From contig JOGW01000010.1 of the NCBI GenBank assembly GCA_000721375.1, forward strand, positions 1-64,000: a stretch of 64,000 nt of DNA, read 5' to 3'. Origin of the DNA: Streptomyces sp. NRRL B-3428 (lineage in GTDB: Bacteria > Actinomycetota > Actinomycetes > Streptomycetales > Streptomycetaceae). Below are positions 8,604 through 15,227 of the stretch, piece after piece; the first letter of the stretch is position 1, and the number at the start of each line of letters is the position of its first letter. A program made the translations under genes and the position numbers. The notes under the pieces are model-generated. The model was given only the letters and a program-made list of their open reading frames with translations. It did not search any database and had not been told where the DNA came from.

Positions 8604-9535
8604 CGGGCGGGCCGGGCAAGTCCCACGCTCGCCAAAGTGAGCGCGAGGCCGGTCAACTGGCGGACGTTCAGGGGCTCGTGGGCGAGCGCGACGCCCAGCA
8701 GCACCCCGGTGACCGGGTTGAGGAGGCCGATCAGGCCCACGGTGGCTGCCGGGAGGCGGCGTAGGCCCGTGAACCAGGCGGTGAAGGCCAGGGCTGTCGC
8801 GATGAGGGTGACGTAGCCGAAGGCGGCGGCGGTGGGGGCGTCCAGGGGTGGCGGGCTTCCCTCGATGAGCACGGCCGCCGGGAGCAGGACGAGGCCGCCT
8901 GCCGTGAGTTGCCAGGCCGTTGACGTCAGGGTGTCGAGCTGCTCGCCCCAGCGCTTGGTGAGGAGGTAGCCGCACGAGGACATGAGCATCGCGCACGCCG
9001 AAGCGAGGATGCCGAGCGGGTCGAGTGACGTGGTCGCGGTCAGCAGCATCAGGCATACGCCGGCAACGCCCGTCACCGCCGCCGCGAGATGGCGCGCGCT
9101 CGGCCGTTCGCCGACCAGTGGCCATGCGAGGGCCATCATGACCAGCGGAGCCAGGGCCATCACGGTGGCTGCCACGCTAGTCGGCAGGCGCTGTGCGGCG
9201 AGGTAGACGAGTGCGAAGAACCCGCCCATGTTGAGTACGCCGAGGACCAGGGACTTCCACCACCAGGCGCCGCTCGGCAGGGTCCTGCGGAACGCGAGGA
9301 GCAGGAGCCCGGCGGGCAGAGCCCTGATGGCCGCACCGTAGAGGGGCCGGTCGGGCGGCAGGAACGTACCGGTGACGTAGTAGGTCGCGCCCCAGGCGAC
9401 CGGCGCGAACGCCGTGATCAGCGCCCCTGATCCCGATCCCGACCCCGATCCCGACCCCGACCCCGATCCCGACCCCGACCCCGATCCCGACCCCGACCCC
9501 GATCCCGGCCCCCGCCAACGCGTTATACCTTCCAT
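8483..9535 (-). CDS. EamA/DMT-family exporter
   Basis: This encodes 350 residues. Ten hydrophobic helices in two halves match the drug/metabolite transporter (EamA) family. The first half starts LITAFAPVAWGATYYVTGTF and the second contains WFTGLRRLPAATVGLIGLLNPV. It probably exports small metabolites; the substrate is unknown. The only in-frame start before the core is an ATG at 9535, at the centre of a perfect palindrome. Translation from it gives a short lead and then a (Gly-Ser)n run of 13 repeats before helix 1. It is divergent from the marR-type gene, which should regulate it. Confidence 0.8.
   Translation of the reverse strand: MEGITRWRGPGSGSGSGSGSGSGSGSGSGSGSGSGSGALITAFAPVAWGATYYVTGTFLPPDRPLYGAAIRALPAGLLLLAFRRTLPSGAWWWKSLVLGVLNMGGFFALVYLAAQRLPTSVAATVMALAPLVMMALAWPLVGERPSARHLAAAVTGVAGVCLMLLTATTSLDPLGILASACAMLMSSCGYLLTKRWGEQLDTLTSTAWQLTAGGLVLLPAAVLIEGSPPPLDAPTAAAFGYVTLIATALAFTAWFTGLRRLPAATVGLIGLLNPVTGVLLGVALAHEPLNVRQLTGLALTLASVGLARPARHNRRTSTIATRTAPTTGIENPLAPGPGPVTGRGCGTSSP
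9429..9506. repeat. 13 x 6-nt satellite (GAYCCC) with 18-nt super-period
   Basis: Thirteen perfect hexamers follow each other, each GATCCC or GACCCC. Most follow the order GATCCC-GACCCC-GACCCC, giving an 18-nt higher-order period. On the minus strand it codes a Gly-Ser tract at the N-terminus of the EamA protein. On the plus strand it lies upstream of the marR-type start and is not translated there. Confidence 0.95.
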
Positions 9536-9566
9536 GGAAGGTATAGTAGCTTCCAAGGAAGCTACT
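9524..9566. promoter_or_regulatory. Double-palindrome operator and divergent promoters
   Basis: Palindrome 1 (9524-9545) has the perfect core ATACCTTCCATGGAAGGTAT. Palindrome 2 (9545-9566) has AGTAGCTTCC and GGAAGCTACT around a central AA. Both share TTCC-N2-GGAA and abut each other. The joint GGTATAGTAGC reads TATAGT (-10) rightward and TACTAT (-10) leftward. The leftward -10 is followed after 7 nt by the EamA ATG, so that message may be leaderless. The arrangement is typical of a MarR-family autoregulated divergent operator. Promoter assignments are inferred from sequence only. Confidence 0.75.
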
Positions 9567-10097
9567 GTGGGTCGCGTGACAGAAGAGCGCGCCCACCCCC
9601 CGGACCACGTCGCCCGCATCCAGGCCGAGTGGGCCCGCGAGCGGCCCGATGTGGATGTGTCCCCGCAGGCGGTCATCGGCCGGTTGCATCGCCTCGGAGC
9701 CCTGTTGGCGCGGCAGTTGTGTCTCGTCTACGACAAGTACGGGCTGAGCGAGGGCGAGTTCGACGTACTCGCGGCCCTTCGTCGTGCGGGCAGGCCGTAC
9801 GAGCGGGCGCCGGGGGAGCTGGCCGCGCACACGATGGTGACCACCGGGGCGATGACCAAGCGCATCGACCGTCTGGAGCGCAACGGGCTGGTCACCAGGC
9901 GCCGTTCGGCGGACGACGGGCGGGGGCGTGTGGTCGCCCTGACGCCGGCCGGGCGCAGACTGATCGACCGGGCCTTCACCGACCACATGAGGAACGAGCG
10001 CGCGCTGCTCGACGGCCTCGCCCCGGAGGAGGCCGCCGCCCTGGAGACCCTGCTCACCGTATGGCTGTCGCGCCTGGAGCAGGAGGACAGCGACTGA
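9567..10097 (+). CDS. MarR-family transcriptional regulator
   Basis: This encodes 176 residues. The winged-helix core spans LSEGEFDVLAALRRAG (helix 2), APGELAAHTMVTTGAMTKRIDRLERNGLV (recognition helix) and TRRRSADDGRGRVVALTPAGRRL (wing). The recognition helix TTGAMTKRI is the MarR DNA-reading element. Flanking helices form the dimer interface. GTG 9567 is placed 6 nt after AAGGAA; an in-frame GTG at 9576 is the alternative. The start abuts palindrome 2, so binding there would block its own expression and that of the divergent EamA exporter. Confidence 0.85.
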   Translation: MGRVTEERAHPPDHVARIQAEWARERPDVDVSPQAVIGRLHRLGALLARQLCLVYDKYGLSEGEFDVLAALRRAGRPYERAPGELAAHTMVTTGAMTKRIDRLERNGLVTRRRSADDGRGRVVALTPAGRRLIDRAFTDHMRNERALLDGLAPEEAAALETLLTVWLSRLEQEDSD

Positions 10098-10139
10098 TCC
10101 AGAGGGCGCAGGACCGGACTGGCTGCCGGGCCAGCCGCT

Positions 10140-10183
10140 ACCCCTGCCCCTGCGCCCTTGCCCCTGCCCCTGCGCCCCTACCC
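10140..10183. repeat. C-rich simple repeat
   Basis: A run built of CCCCTGC-type units lies between the convergent marR-type and oxidoreductase genes and enters the last codon of the latter. It has no coding value on the plus strand. Confidence 0.7.
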
Positions 10184-11107
10184 CTTCACCGCCAGCTCCC
10201 CCAGCAGCCTCCACGTGCGCTGCCGATCGGCCTCACCCCCGAGCCCGGTCGCCGTGAACACCACCTCCGTCGCGCCGGCCTCGCGATAGCGCCGCACCTC
10301 GGCTGCCACGGTCTCCTCGTCGCCGATCACGGCCAGGTCGGCGGCGCGCTCGGCGCCGGAGAGTTCGATGACCCGGCGGTAGGACGGGATCTGTTCGTAG
10401 AACTCGAAGGACTCGGTCGCACGCTCCCGTACGGCCTCCGTGTCGGCGGTGACGACGCCGGGCACGAAAGCGACGATGCGGGGCGCCGGACGTCCCGCCG
10501 CCGCGGCCGCCGCGGTGATCGCCGGGACGATGTGGTCGGCGAGAGCGCGGGGTCCGGCCAGCAACGGGAGGGTGCCGTCCGCGAGTTCACCTGTGACGCG
10601 CAGCGCCTGCGGCCCCATCGCCGCGACGAGGAGCGGTGGCGGCGGTTCGGCGCCGGGCACCGCCGCCGGCAGCGGGGTGGTGGCGGTCAGCAGGTCGCCG
10701 TGGAAGTCGGCGCTGCCCGTGTCCACCAGCTGACGCAAAGCGGTGAGGAACTCGCGGAGCAGGGTGATCGGGCGCTCGTACGGGATGCCGAAGCCGGTCT
10801 CGGTCAGATGCTTGGTGCCGAGCGCGAGACCGAGGTGGAAACGCCCGCCGGTGGCCGCCTGGGCCGTCTGCGCCTGGCTGGAGACCAGCAGCGGGTGGCG
10901 GCCGAAGACGGGGATCGCGGAGGTTCCGACCTGTAGGCCCGGCACCTCGCGGCCCACGATCGCGGCGAGCGAGGCGGCGTCGTAACCGAAGGTCTGGGCG
11001 AACCACGCCGAGTGCAGTCCGGCCTCACGCGCCTCTCGGGCGAGCTGCACGGTGGTGTCGATCGAGTGGGAGACGCTGGTCGAGCTGAGCACTACTCCTA
11101 CAGTCAT
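10178..11107 (-). CDS. LLM-class F420-dependent oxidoreductase
   Basis: This encodes 309 residues of the luciferase-like (bacterial monooxygenase) TIM-barrel family. It starts TVGVVLSSTS, with AREAREAGLHSAWFAQTFG in helix 1. LGLALGTKHLTETGFG is the cofactor-phosphate loop region. The C-terminus IGDEETVAAEVRRYREAGATEVVFT is typical of the F420-using branch. Cofactor choice is by family resemblance, and the substrate is unknown. Its 3' end faces that of the marR-type gene across a C-rich CCCCTG repeat (10140-10180). Its ATG is 3 kb from any related gene, so it appears monocistronic. Confidence 0.8.
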   Translation of the reverse strand: MTVGVVLSSTSVSHSIDTTVQLAREAREAGLHSAWFAQTFGYDAASLAAIVGREVPGLQVGTSAIPVFGRHPLLVSSQAQTAQAATGGRFHLGLALGTKHLTETGFGIPYERPITLLREFLTALRQLVDTGSADFHGDLLTATTPLPAAVPGAEPPPPLLVAAMGPQALRVTGELADGTLPLLAGPRALADHIVPAITAAAAAAGRPAPRIVAFVPGVVTADTEAVRERATESFEFYEQIPSYRRVIELSGAERAADLAVIGDEETVAAEVRRYREAGATEVVFTATGLGGEADRQRTWRLLGELAVKG

Positions 11108-11200
11108 GTACAGAGCAACGAGCTTGCCAGGGACGGGAATTCCGCTCCCGTATGGCAGGCTCGTGGCATTTGTGTGACGAGGCAGCCGGCAGATCACGGC

Positions 11201-11283
11201 CATTGGATGCCGTCAGGTCACGGTCATTGGATGCCGTCAGGTCACGGTCATTGGATGCCGTCAGGTCACGGTCACCGGATGCC
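11201..11283. repeat. 24-nt tandem repeat carrying stop codons
   Basis: Three identical 24-nt units occupy 11201-11224, 11225-11248 and 11249-11272, with a diverged fourth copy to about 11283. The unit begins CATTGGATGCCGTCAGGTC. Read on the minus strand each unit encodes Arg-His-Pro-Met-Thr-Val-Thr-stop, that is, the last codons of the sulfite-oxidase-like gene plus its TGA. The array therefore looks like a tandem duplication of that gene's terminus. Confidence 0.9.
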
Positions 11284-12598
11284 GCACCACCCCGTCGAAC
11301 AGATACCCCTGCGTGTTGTGCACAGAGACATCCGGCTGCGTGCGCCCCGCCGTGTCGGTGGCGCGGGCCAGCAGATGGGTGGTGCCGGGAGCCGAGGGGC
11401 GGAAGGGGACGGACCAGCGCGTCCAGGTGCCGGTGCGGGGCCGGTCGTGCAGCCGGGCCGGGCGCCAGCTCGCGCCGCCGTCCGTACTGACGTCGACCCG
11501 CGCCACGGCCCCGGCGCCCGACCAGGAACGGCCGTGCAGCACCTGGCCCTCGCCCGCACGGAACGTGGCCCCGCTCGCCAGCTCGAAGGCGCTCTTGACC
11601 GTCTGCCGGGTCAGCGGTGCGCTGCCCTGCGGCGGATGGGCGGCGCCGTACAGCCGGTAGAAGGTGGTGTTCCACGGGGAGAACAGCGGTTGAGCGGACA
11701 CCTCGATGTCGCCCACCCACTTGATCGAGGAGATCCCCACCCACGAGGGCACGAGGACGCGCACCGGATATCCGTGGTCGTACGGGAGCGGCTCGCCGTT
11801 CATCTCGTACGCGAGCAGGACGTCGTCCAGCGCCTTGGCCAGCGGCAGCGGACGGCGCACCCGGCCGAGGTTCTCGCCGCCGCTGACGAACTCGGCGTCC
11901 AGGCCGCGTGGTTGTACGTCCACGGCGTACGAGGAGAGTCCGGCTCTGCGCAGGGCGTCGGCAAGCCGCACTCCGCGCCAGCGGGCCACGCCGATCGCGC
12001 CCAGGGTCCAGGGGGTCCCGGACACCGTTTCGCCCTGCTGCGTCGCGTAGGCGCTGCGGCCGTTGCCGGCGCATTCGACGAAGGCGGTACGGGTGACGGC
12101 GGGCAGGGCGCGCAGGTCGTCGTATCCGAACTCCACCGGCCTGTCCTCGCCCGGCGCGCCCCGCAGCCCGCTGCCCCACAGGCGAAGCCGCCAGTCGGCA
12201 CGGTTCAGGACGGGGGTGGCGGTGTGGTTGCGTACGAAGAAGAGCTCGTTGGGGGTGTGGAGGCCCGTTCCGCGCAAGGCTTCCCAGCGGGTTTCCGCGT
12301 TGGTGCCGCGCTGGATGAACCACTCCGGCGGCAGCGGTTTGACGATCGTGGTGTCGGCGGCGCGCGCGACGTGCGGCGTGGGCAGAGCGGTGGCGGCGGC
12401 CGTCGCGGCGAGCAGGGTGAGCAGCCGGCGTCGGCTCACACCCTCCGCTCTGGCGTCTCCCGCCAGCCACTGGCGCATCCGGTGATGGTCGTACGCGGCT
12501 TCGGCGGCACTGGCGGTACTCGCGGCACTCGCGGGGGATCGCGGCGTGGGCGCACCCGGTGCGGGCGCGGCGGATGAAGGCATGGCGGATGAAGGCAT
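11261..12598 (-). CDS. Tat-exported sulfite oxidase-like molybdenum enzyme
   Basis: This encodes 445 residues. A twin-Arg motif SRRRLLTLLAA near residue 55 and an Ala-rich region predict Tat export. The oxidoreductase molybdopterin-binding domain follows, including FVECAGNGRS, whose Cys should ligate molybdenum. The C-terminal Mo-co dimerisation domain has STDGGASWRPA. The family oxidises sulfite or related compounds outside the cytoplasm; the exact substrate is not shown. The N-terminus contains a 15-nt duplication (MPSSAMPSSA), so ATG 12598 or 12583 could start. A cysteine-type leader peptide lies 143 bp upstream, consistent with a sulfur-metabolism role. Confidence 0.82.
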   Translation of the reverse strand: MPSSAMPSSAAPAPGAPTPRSPASAASTASAAEAAYDHHRMRQWLAGDARAEGVSRRRLLTLLAATAAATALPTPHVARAADTTIVKPLPPEWFIQRGTNAETRWEALRGTGLHTPNELFFVRNHTATPVLNRADWRLRLWGSGLRGAPGEDRPVEFGYDDLRALPAVTRTAFVECAGNGRSAYATQQGETVSGTPWTLGAIGVARWRGVRLADALRRAGLSSYAVDVQPRGLDAEFVSGGENLGRVRRPLPLAKALDDVLLAYEMNGEPLPYDHGYPVRVLVPSWVGISSIKWVGDIEVSAQPLFSPWNTTFYRLYGAAHPPQGSAPLTRQTVKSAFELASGATFRAGEGQVLHGRSWSGAGAVARVDVSTDGGASWRPARLHDRPRTGTWTRWSVPFRPSAPGTTHLLARATDTAGRTQPDVSVHNTQGYLFDGVVRHPVTVT

Positions 12599-12740
12599 GG
12601 CGGGACCTCGTCATCAGGGGAGGTGGGACCTTGGCGGCGGAGTCATGCGGTGGCGCATGGCCGGGAACGCGATCGGCCAGGCCGACGCCCTCGAACAAGC
12701 CGATTGGGTACGGCTGTCGGGCGGGCGAGGAATCGGAGGA

Positions 12741-12824
12741 TCAGCCGGGGAAGCGACACAGCGCGGCGGCCACGCGGACGAGGTCCACGGTGAGGCGGCG
12801 CGTCAGGGGCTCCAGCTGCGGCAT
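12741..12824 (-). CDS. Cysteine-responsive leader peptide (VDLVRVA type)
   Basis: This 27-codon ORF ends VDLVRVAAALCRFPG. VDLVR(V/I)A-x-ALCR is the widespread actinobacterial leader-peptide signature found before sulfur-assimilation genes, where ribosome stalling at the Cys codon is thought to control downstream expression. It lies upstream of and co-directional with the sulfite-oxidase-like gene. The start is less certain: ATG 12824 has no clear ribosome site, and an in-frame TTG lies a few codons earlier. Confidence 0.75.
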   Translation of the reverse strand: MPQLEPLTRRLTVDLVRVAAALCRFPG

Positions 12825-12985
12825 GCGGCGATGCAAGCACGGGGCTGGTGAGGGTGTCAACGGAGTGGCGGTGGAGCGCAGTTGGGGTGACTCCACGCGC
12901 TGCGGGGTGCGTGCGGCCGCGCCACGGGGCGTTCGGAGGGCCCGGCGCCGGGCCCTCCGCCGCCACCACCACCTCACGCCCGTGC
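12825..12985 (-). other. Upstream region of leader peptide, no further gene seen
   Basis: This is the rest of the ~390-bp interval between the sulfite-oxidase-like gene and the DUF1963 gene. It should hold the leader promoter. An open minus-strand frame exists here, but its Arg/Pro/His-rich composition looks non-coding. Confidence 0.5.
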
Positions 12986-13804
12986 TCAGTGCACATCCAC
13001 CTGGAACGGATGCCCCACGTCCTGCGGGCACGTGAAGATGCGCAGATCCCCGAAACGCCCCACGATCACCCCCGTAGTCAGATCATCGCTCGCCGCCGTG
13101 AACAGCAGCGTCAGGGGCGTGCCGCACTCCGAGCAGGCGAACTCGAGCGGATGCGCCAGGTGCCATGTGGGCCAGCCGCCCAGTTTCCAGCCCGCGACCC
13201 GGGTGATCACGTCGGACTTGCCGTCACCGGTCGCACGCACCAACTCGGAAAGTCCCGGGCGGAGTTCGGGCGGGAGTACCTCACGGAAAGGGAAGTCCAC
13301 CAGTGATCGCGCGCGCAGTGTGCAGGGCTCCGGGAGGAGGCCGTACTCCTCATGCCGTACGGGCACGGCGGGCTCCACCACGCGCGCGTTGGCGAGCTCC
13401 TCGACCCTGCGCCAACGCAGGGTCACCGTCGGGCCGCCGTCGGCCTGGTCGTGCGGCGGGTCCCAGTGGCTGTTGGGGCACCACAGCACCTGGAGCAGAT
13501 CGGCGTCCTCGGGCCACCACGGGCCGGGGGCATCACGCGCGAATACCTGCGCCACCGGCACCATCGCGACCGAGGGCTCGCCCGACTCCTCCAGCTCGTC
13601 GGGCACCGAGCACACGGGCCACGGCTCGTCGGCCGGCCACAGTACGGGTCCGCCGACCGAGGAGTCCCACGGTCCCGGTCGACCGGGAAGCGGCTCGAGC
13701 ACGGTCGCCGCACGTCCGTACGGAGCGAGCTCGGGGAGCGCGGCGAGGATGGCCTCTGTGGTGGGGCGGGCCGGTGCGGAGGAACCGGCGGAGTCGTTCG
13801 GCAT
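12986..13804 (-). CDS. DUF1963 (YwqG-like) protein
   Basis: This encodes 272 residues. GGPVLWPADEPWPVCS, VPVAQVFARDAPG and the final CPQDVGHPFQ match the DUF1963/YwqG group, cytosolic proteins of unknown role. Cys pairs FACSECGTP and FTCP could bind metal. The ATG at 13804 is preferred; a longer frame to 13834 adds only MRHPHPRKAP. There is no signal peptide. It is convergent with nothing and likely monocistronic. Confidence 0.65.
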   Translation of the reverse strand: MPNDSAGSSAPARPTTEAILAALPELAPYGRAATVLEPLPGRPGPWDSSVGGPVLWPADEPWPVCSVPDELEESGEPSVAMVPVAQVFARDAPGPWWPEDADLLQVLWCPNSHWDPPHDQADGGPTVTLRWRRVEELANARVVEPAVPVRHEEYGLLPEPCTLRARSLVDFPFREVLPPELRPGLSELVRATGDGKSDVITRVAGWKLGGWPTWHLAHPLEFACSECGTPLTLLFTAASDDLTTGVIVGRFGDLRIFTCPQDVGHPFQVDVH

Positions 13805-14035
13805 GGGCGCCTTTCGGGGGTGCGGGTGTCTCACCTGTCCAGCGCTCGCCGGGCCTCACCTGTCACGCGGCACCCGCACACTCCGGAGCAGGGGAACGGC
13901 GCCATGGGGCGCGGGGCGAGGGGTGCGCTGCTCAGCTGTCCGGCACCCCACCGCCCAGCTCTCCGCAACCCCGCCCCGTCTCCCTATCCGAAACCGACTC
14001 GCCTACCCACCCCCCACCTCCCCTACGCTTGTCCC

Positions 14036-15211
14036 GTGACCCCCGCCGATCTCTCCCGCACCGTGCTGCGCGTGGTGCGCCGTGCCGTCGAGCAGGGGGA
14101 GCTGGGTGAGGACCCCGGCTTGGGGATCTCCGAGCGGATCGTCGTCGAGCGGCCGCGGCCCGGTGGGCGCGGGGACTACGCGACCAACGCCGCGCTGCAG
14201 CTGGCCGGGACCGCCAAGCGGCCGCCTCGCGAAGTCGCCCGGCTGCTTGCCGACGGGCTCACTCGCGAGCCCGGGATCACCGGCGTCGAGATCACCGGAC
14301 CCGGATTCCTGAACATCACCGTCGAGCACGACGAGTCGGTCGTACGGGAGATCCGAGCCGCGGGCGACCGCTACGGTCACGCCCCGGCGCTCACCGGCCA
14401 AATCGTCCAGCTGCACTTCCGCCCCGAGCTCCGCGCCGCCGTCTGGTGCGACGCGCTGCAGCGGATTCTGCGGTCACAGGGCGCTCTGACCCGTAACACC
14501 TGCGAGGAGCAGCCCCCGAAGGAGTGGGCCGCTCTGGGCATCCGTATCGACGCCACCGGCACCCCGCCCGCCCCCGGCCTCGCGCTCACCGGGCCGGTGC
14601 CCGCACCCGAGGCGGAGACCGCCCTCGGCCCCGACGAGACCCGCTGGGCCCTGCTGCATCCCGCGGCCCACGACCGCCCGCGGCTGACCGAGGAACACCT
14701 CCACCAGGTGGAGGCCAACCCTCTCTTCCGGATCCGTTACGCCCACGCCCGCACCCGGGCCCTCACCCGTAACGCCGCCGACCTGGGCTTCACCGCCTAC
14801 CCCGGCCCGGCCACGGAAGCCACCACCGCGAGCCCGGCCACGCAAGCCACCACCGCGAGCCCGGCCACGCAAGCCACCACTCCGAGCCCCGTCACGGAAG
14901 CCACCACCGCGAGCCCCGCCACGGAAGCCACCACCCCCGGCCCCGTACAGGAACACGAGCTGCACACAGCCCTCGCCGCATACCCCCGAGTCCTCGCCCA
15001 GGCCGCCGACCACCGCGCCCCCGACCGTCTCGCCCGTCACCTGATCACGGTCGCCGACGCCCTGCTCGACCTGCAGTACGACGTCCTCCCGCGCGGCGAC
15101 GAGAAACCCGGGGCCACCCACCGCGCCCGGCTCGCGCTCGCCGAAGCCGCCGGGACGGTGCTCGCCGGTGGCCTGTCCCTGCTCGGCATCGACGCCCCCG
15201 AACACCTCTGA
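14036..15211 (+). CDS. nrtL: ArgS-related anticodon-binding protein NrtL
   Basis: This encodes 391 residues. The N-terminal region resembles the arginyl-tRNA synthetase N-domain (DYATNAALQLAGTAKRPPREVARLLADGL, GFLNITV), and the C-terminus resembles the DALR anticodon-binding domain (HELHTALAAYPRVLAQAADHRAPDRLARHLITVADALLD). The catalytic HIGH and KMSKS motifs are absent, so it cannot charge tRNA by itself. The middle is interrupted by a 9-residue tandem repeat (ATEATTASP type, five copies). The GTG start has no ribosome site and sits 6 nt after TACGCT, suggesting leaderless translation. It sits immediately upstream of lysA, as in other streptomycetes. Confidence 0.82.
   Translation: MTPADLSRTVLRVVRRAVEQGELGEDPGLGISERIVVERPRPGGRGDYATNAALQLAGTAKRPPREVARLLADGLTREPGITGVEITGPGFLNITVEHDESVVREIRAAGDRYGHAPALTGQIVQLHFRPELRAAVWCDALQRILRSQGALTRNTCEEQPPKEWAALGIRIDATGTPPAPGLALTGPVPAPEAETALGPDETRWALLHPAAHDRPRLTEEHLHQVEANPLFRIRYAHARTRALTRNAADLGFTAYPGPATEATTASPATQATTASPATQATTPSPVTEATTASPATEATTPGPVQEHELHTALAAYPRVLAQAADHRAPDRLARHLITVADALLDLQYDVLPRGDEKPGATHRARLALAEAAGTVLAGGLSLLGIDAPEHL
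14812..14945 (+). repeat. 27-nt tandem repeat inside nrtL
   Basis: About five copies of a 27-nt unit starting GCCACGGAAGCCACCACC encode PATEATTAS-like nonapeptides with Ala/Thr/Pro/Ser composition. It lies at the junction between the N-terminal and anticodon-binding parts of NrtL. Confidence 0.9.
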
Positions 15212-15227
15212 GAGAGACACAGAAGAG

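Noticed and set aside
9414..9566. Upstream extension of the MarR-type gene with a Pro-Asp repeat
   Set aside because: The frame is open only because the hexamer satellite lacks stops. The promoter and operators lie inside it, and the conserved MarR domain starts later.
11201..11283. CRISPR-like array
   Set aside because: Units are directly abutting with no spacers and are explained as a duplicated gene terminus.
12643..12996. Minus-strand 117-codon frame overlapping the leader peptide
   Set aside because: Arg/Pro/His-rich composition with no ribosome site. The leader-peptide frame has the recognised signature instead.
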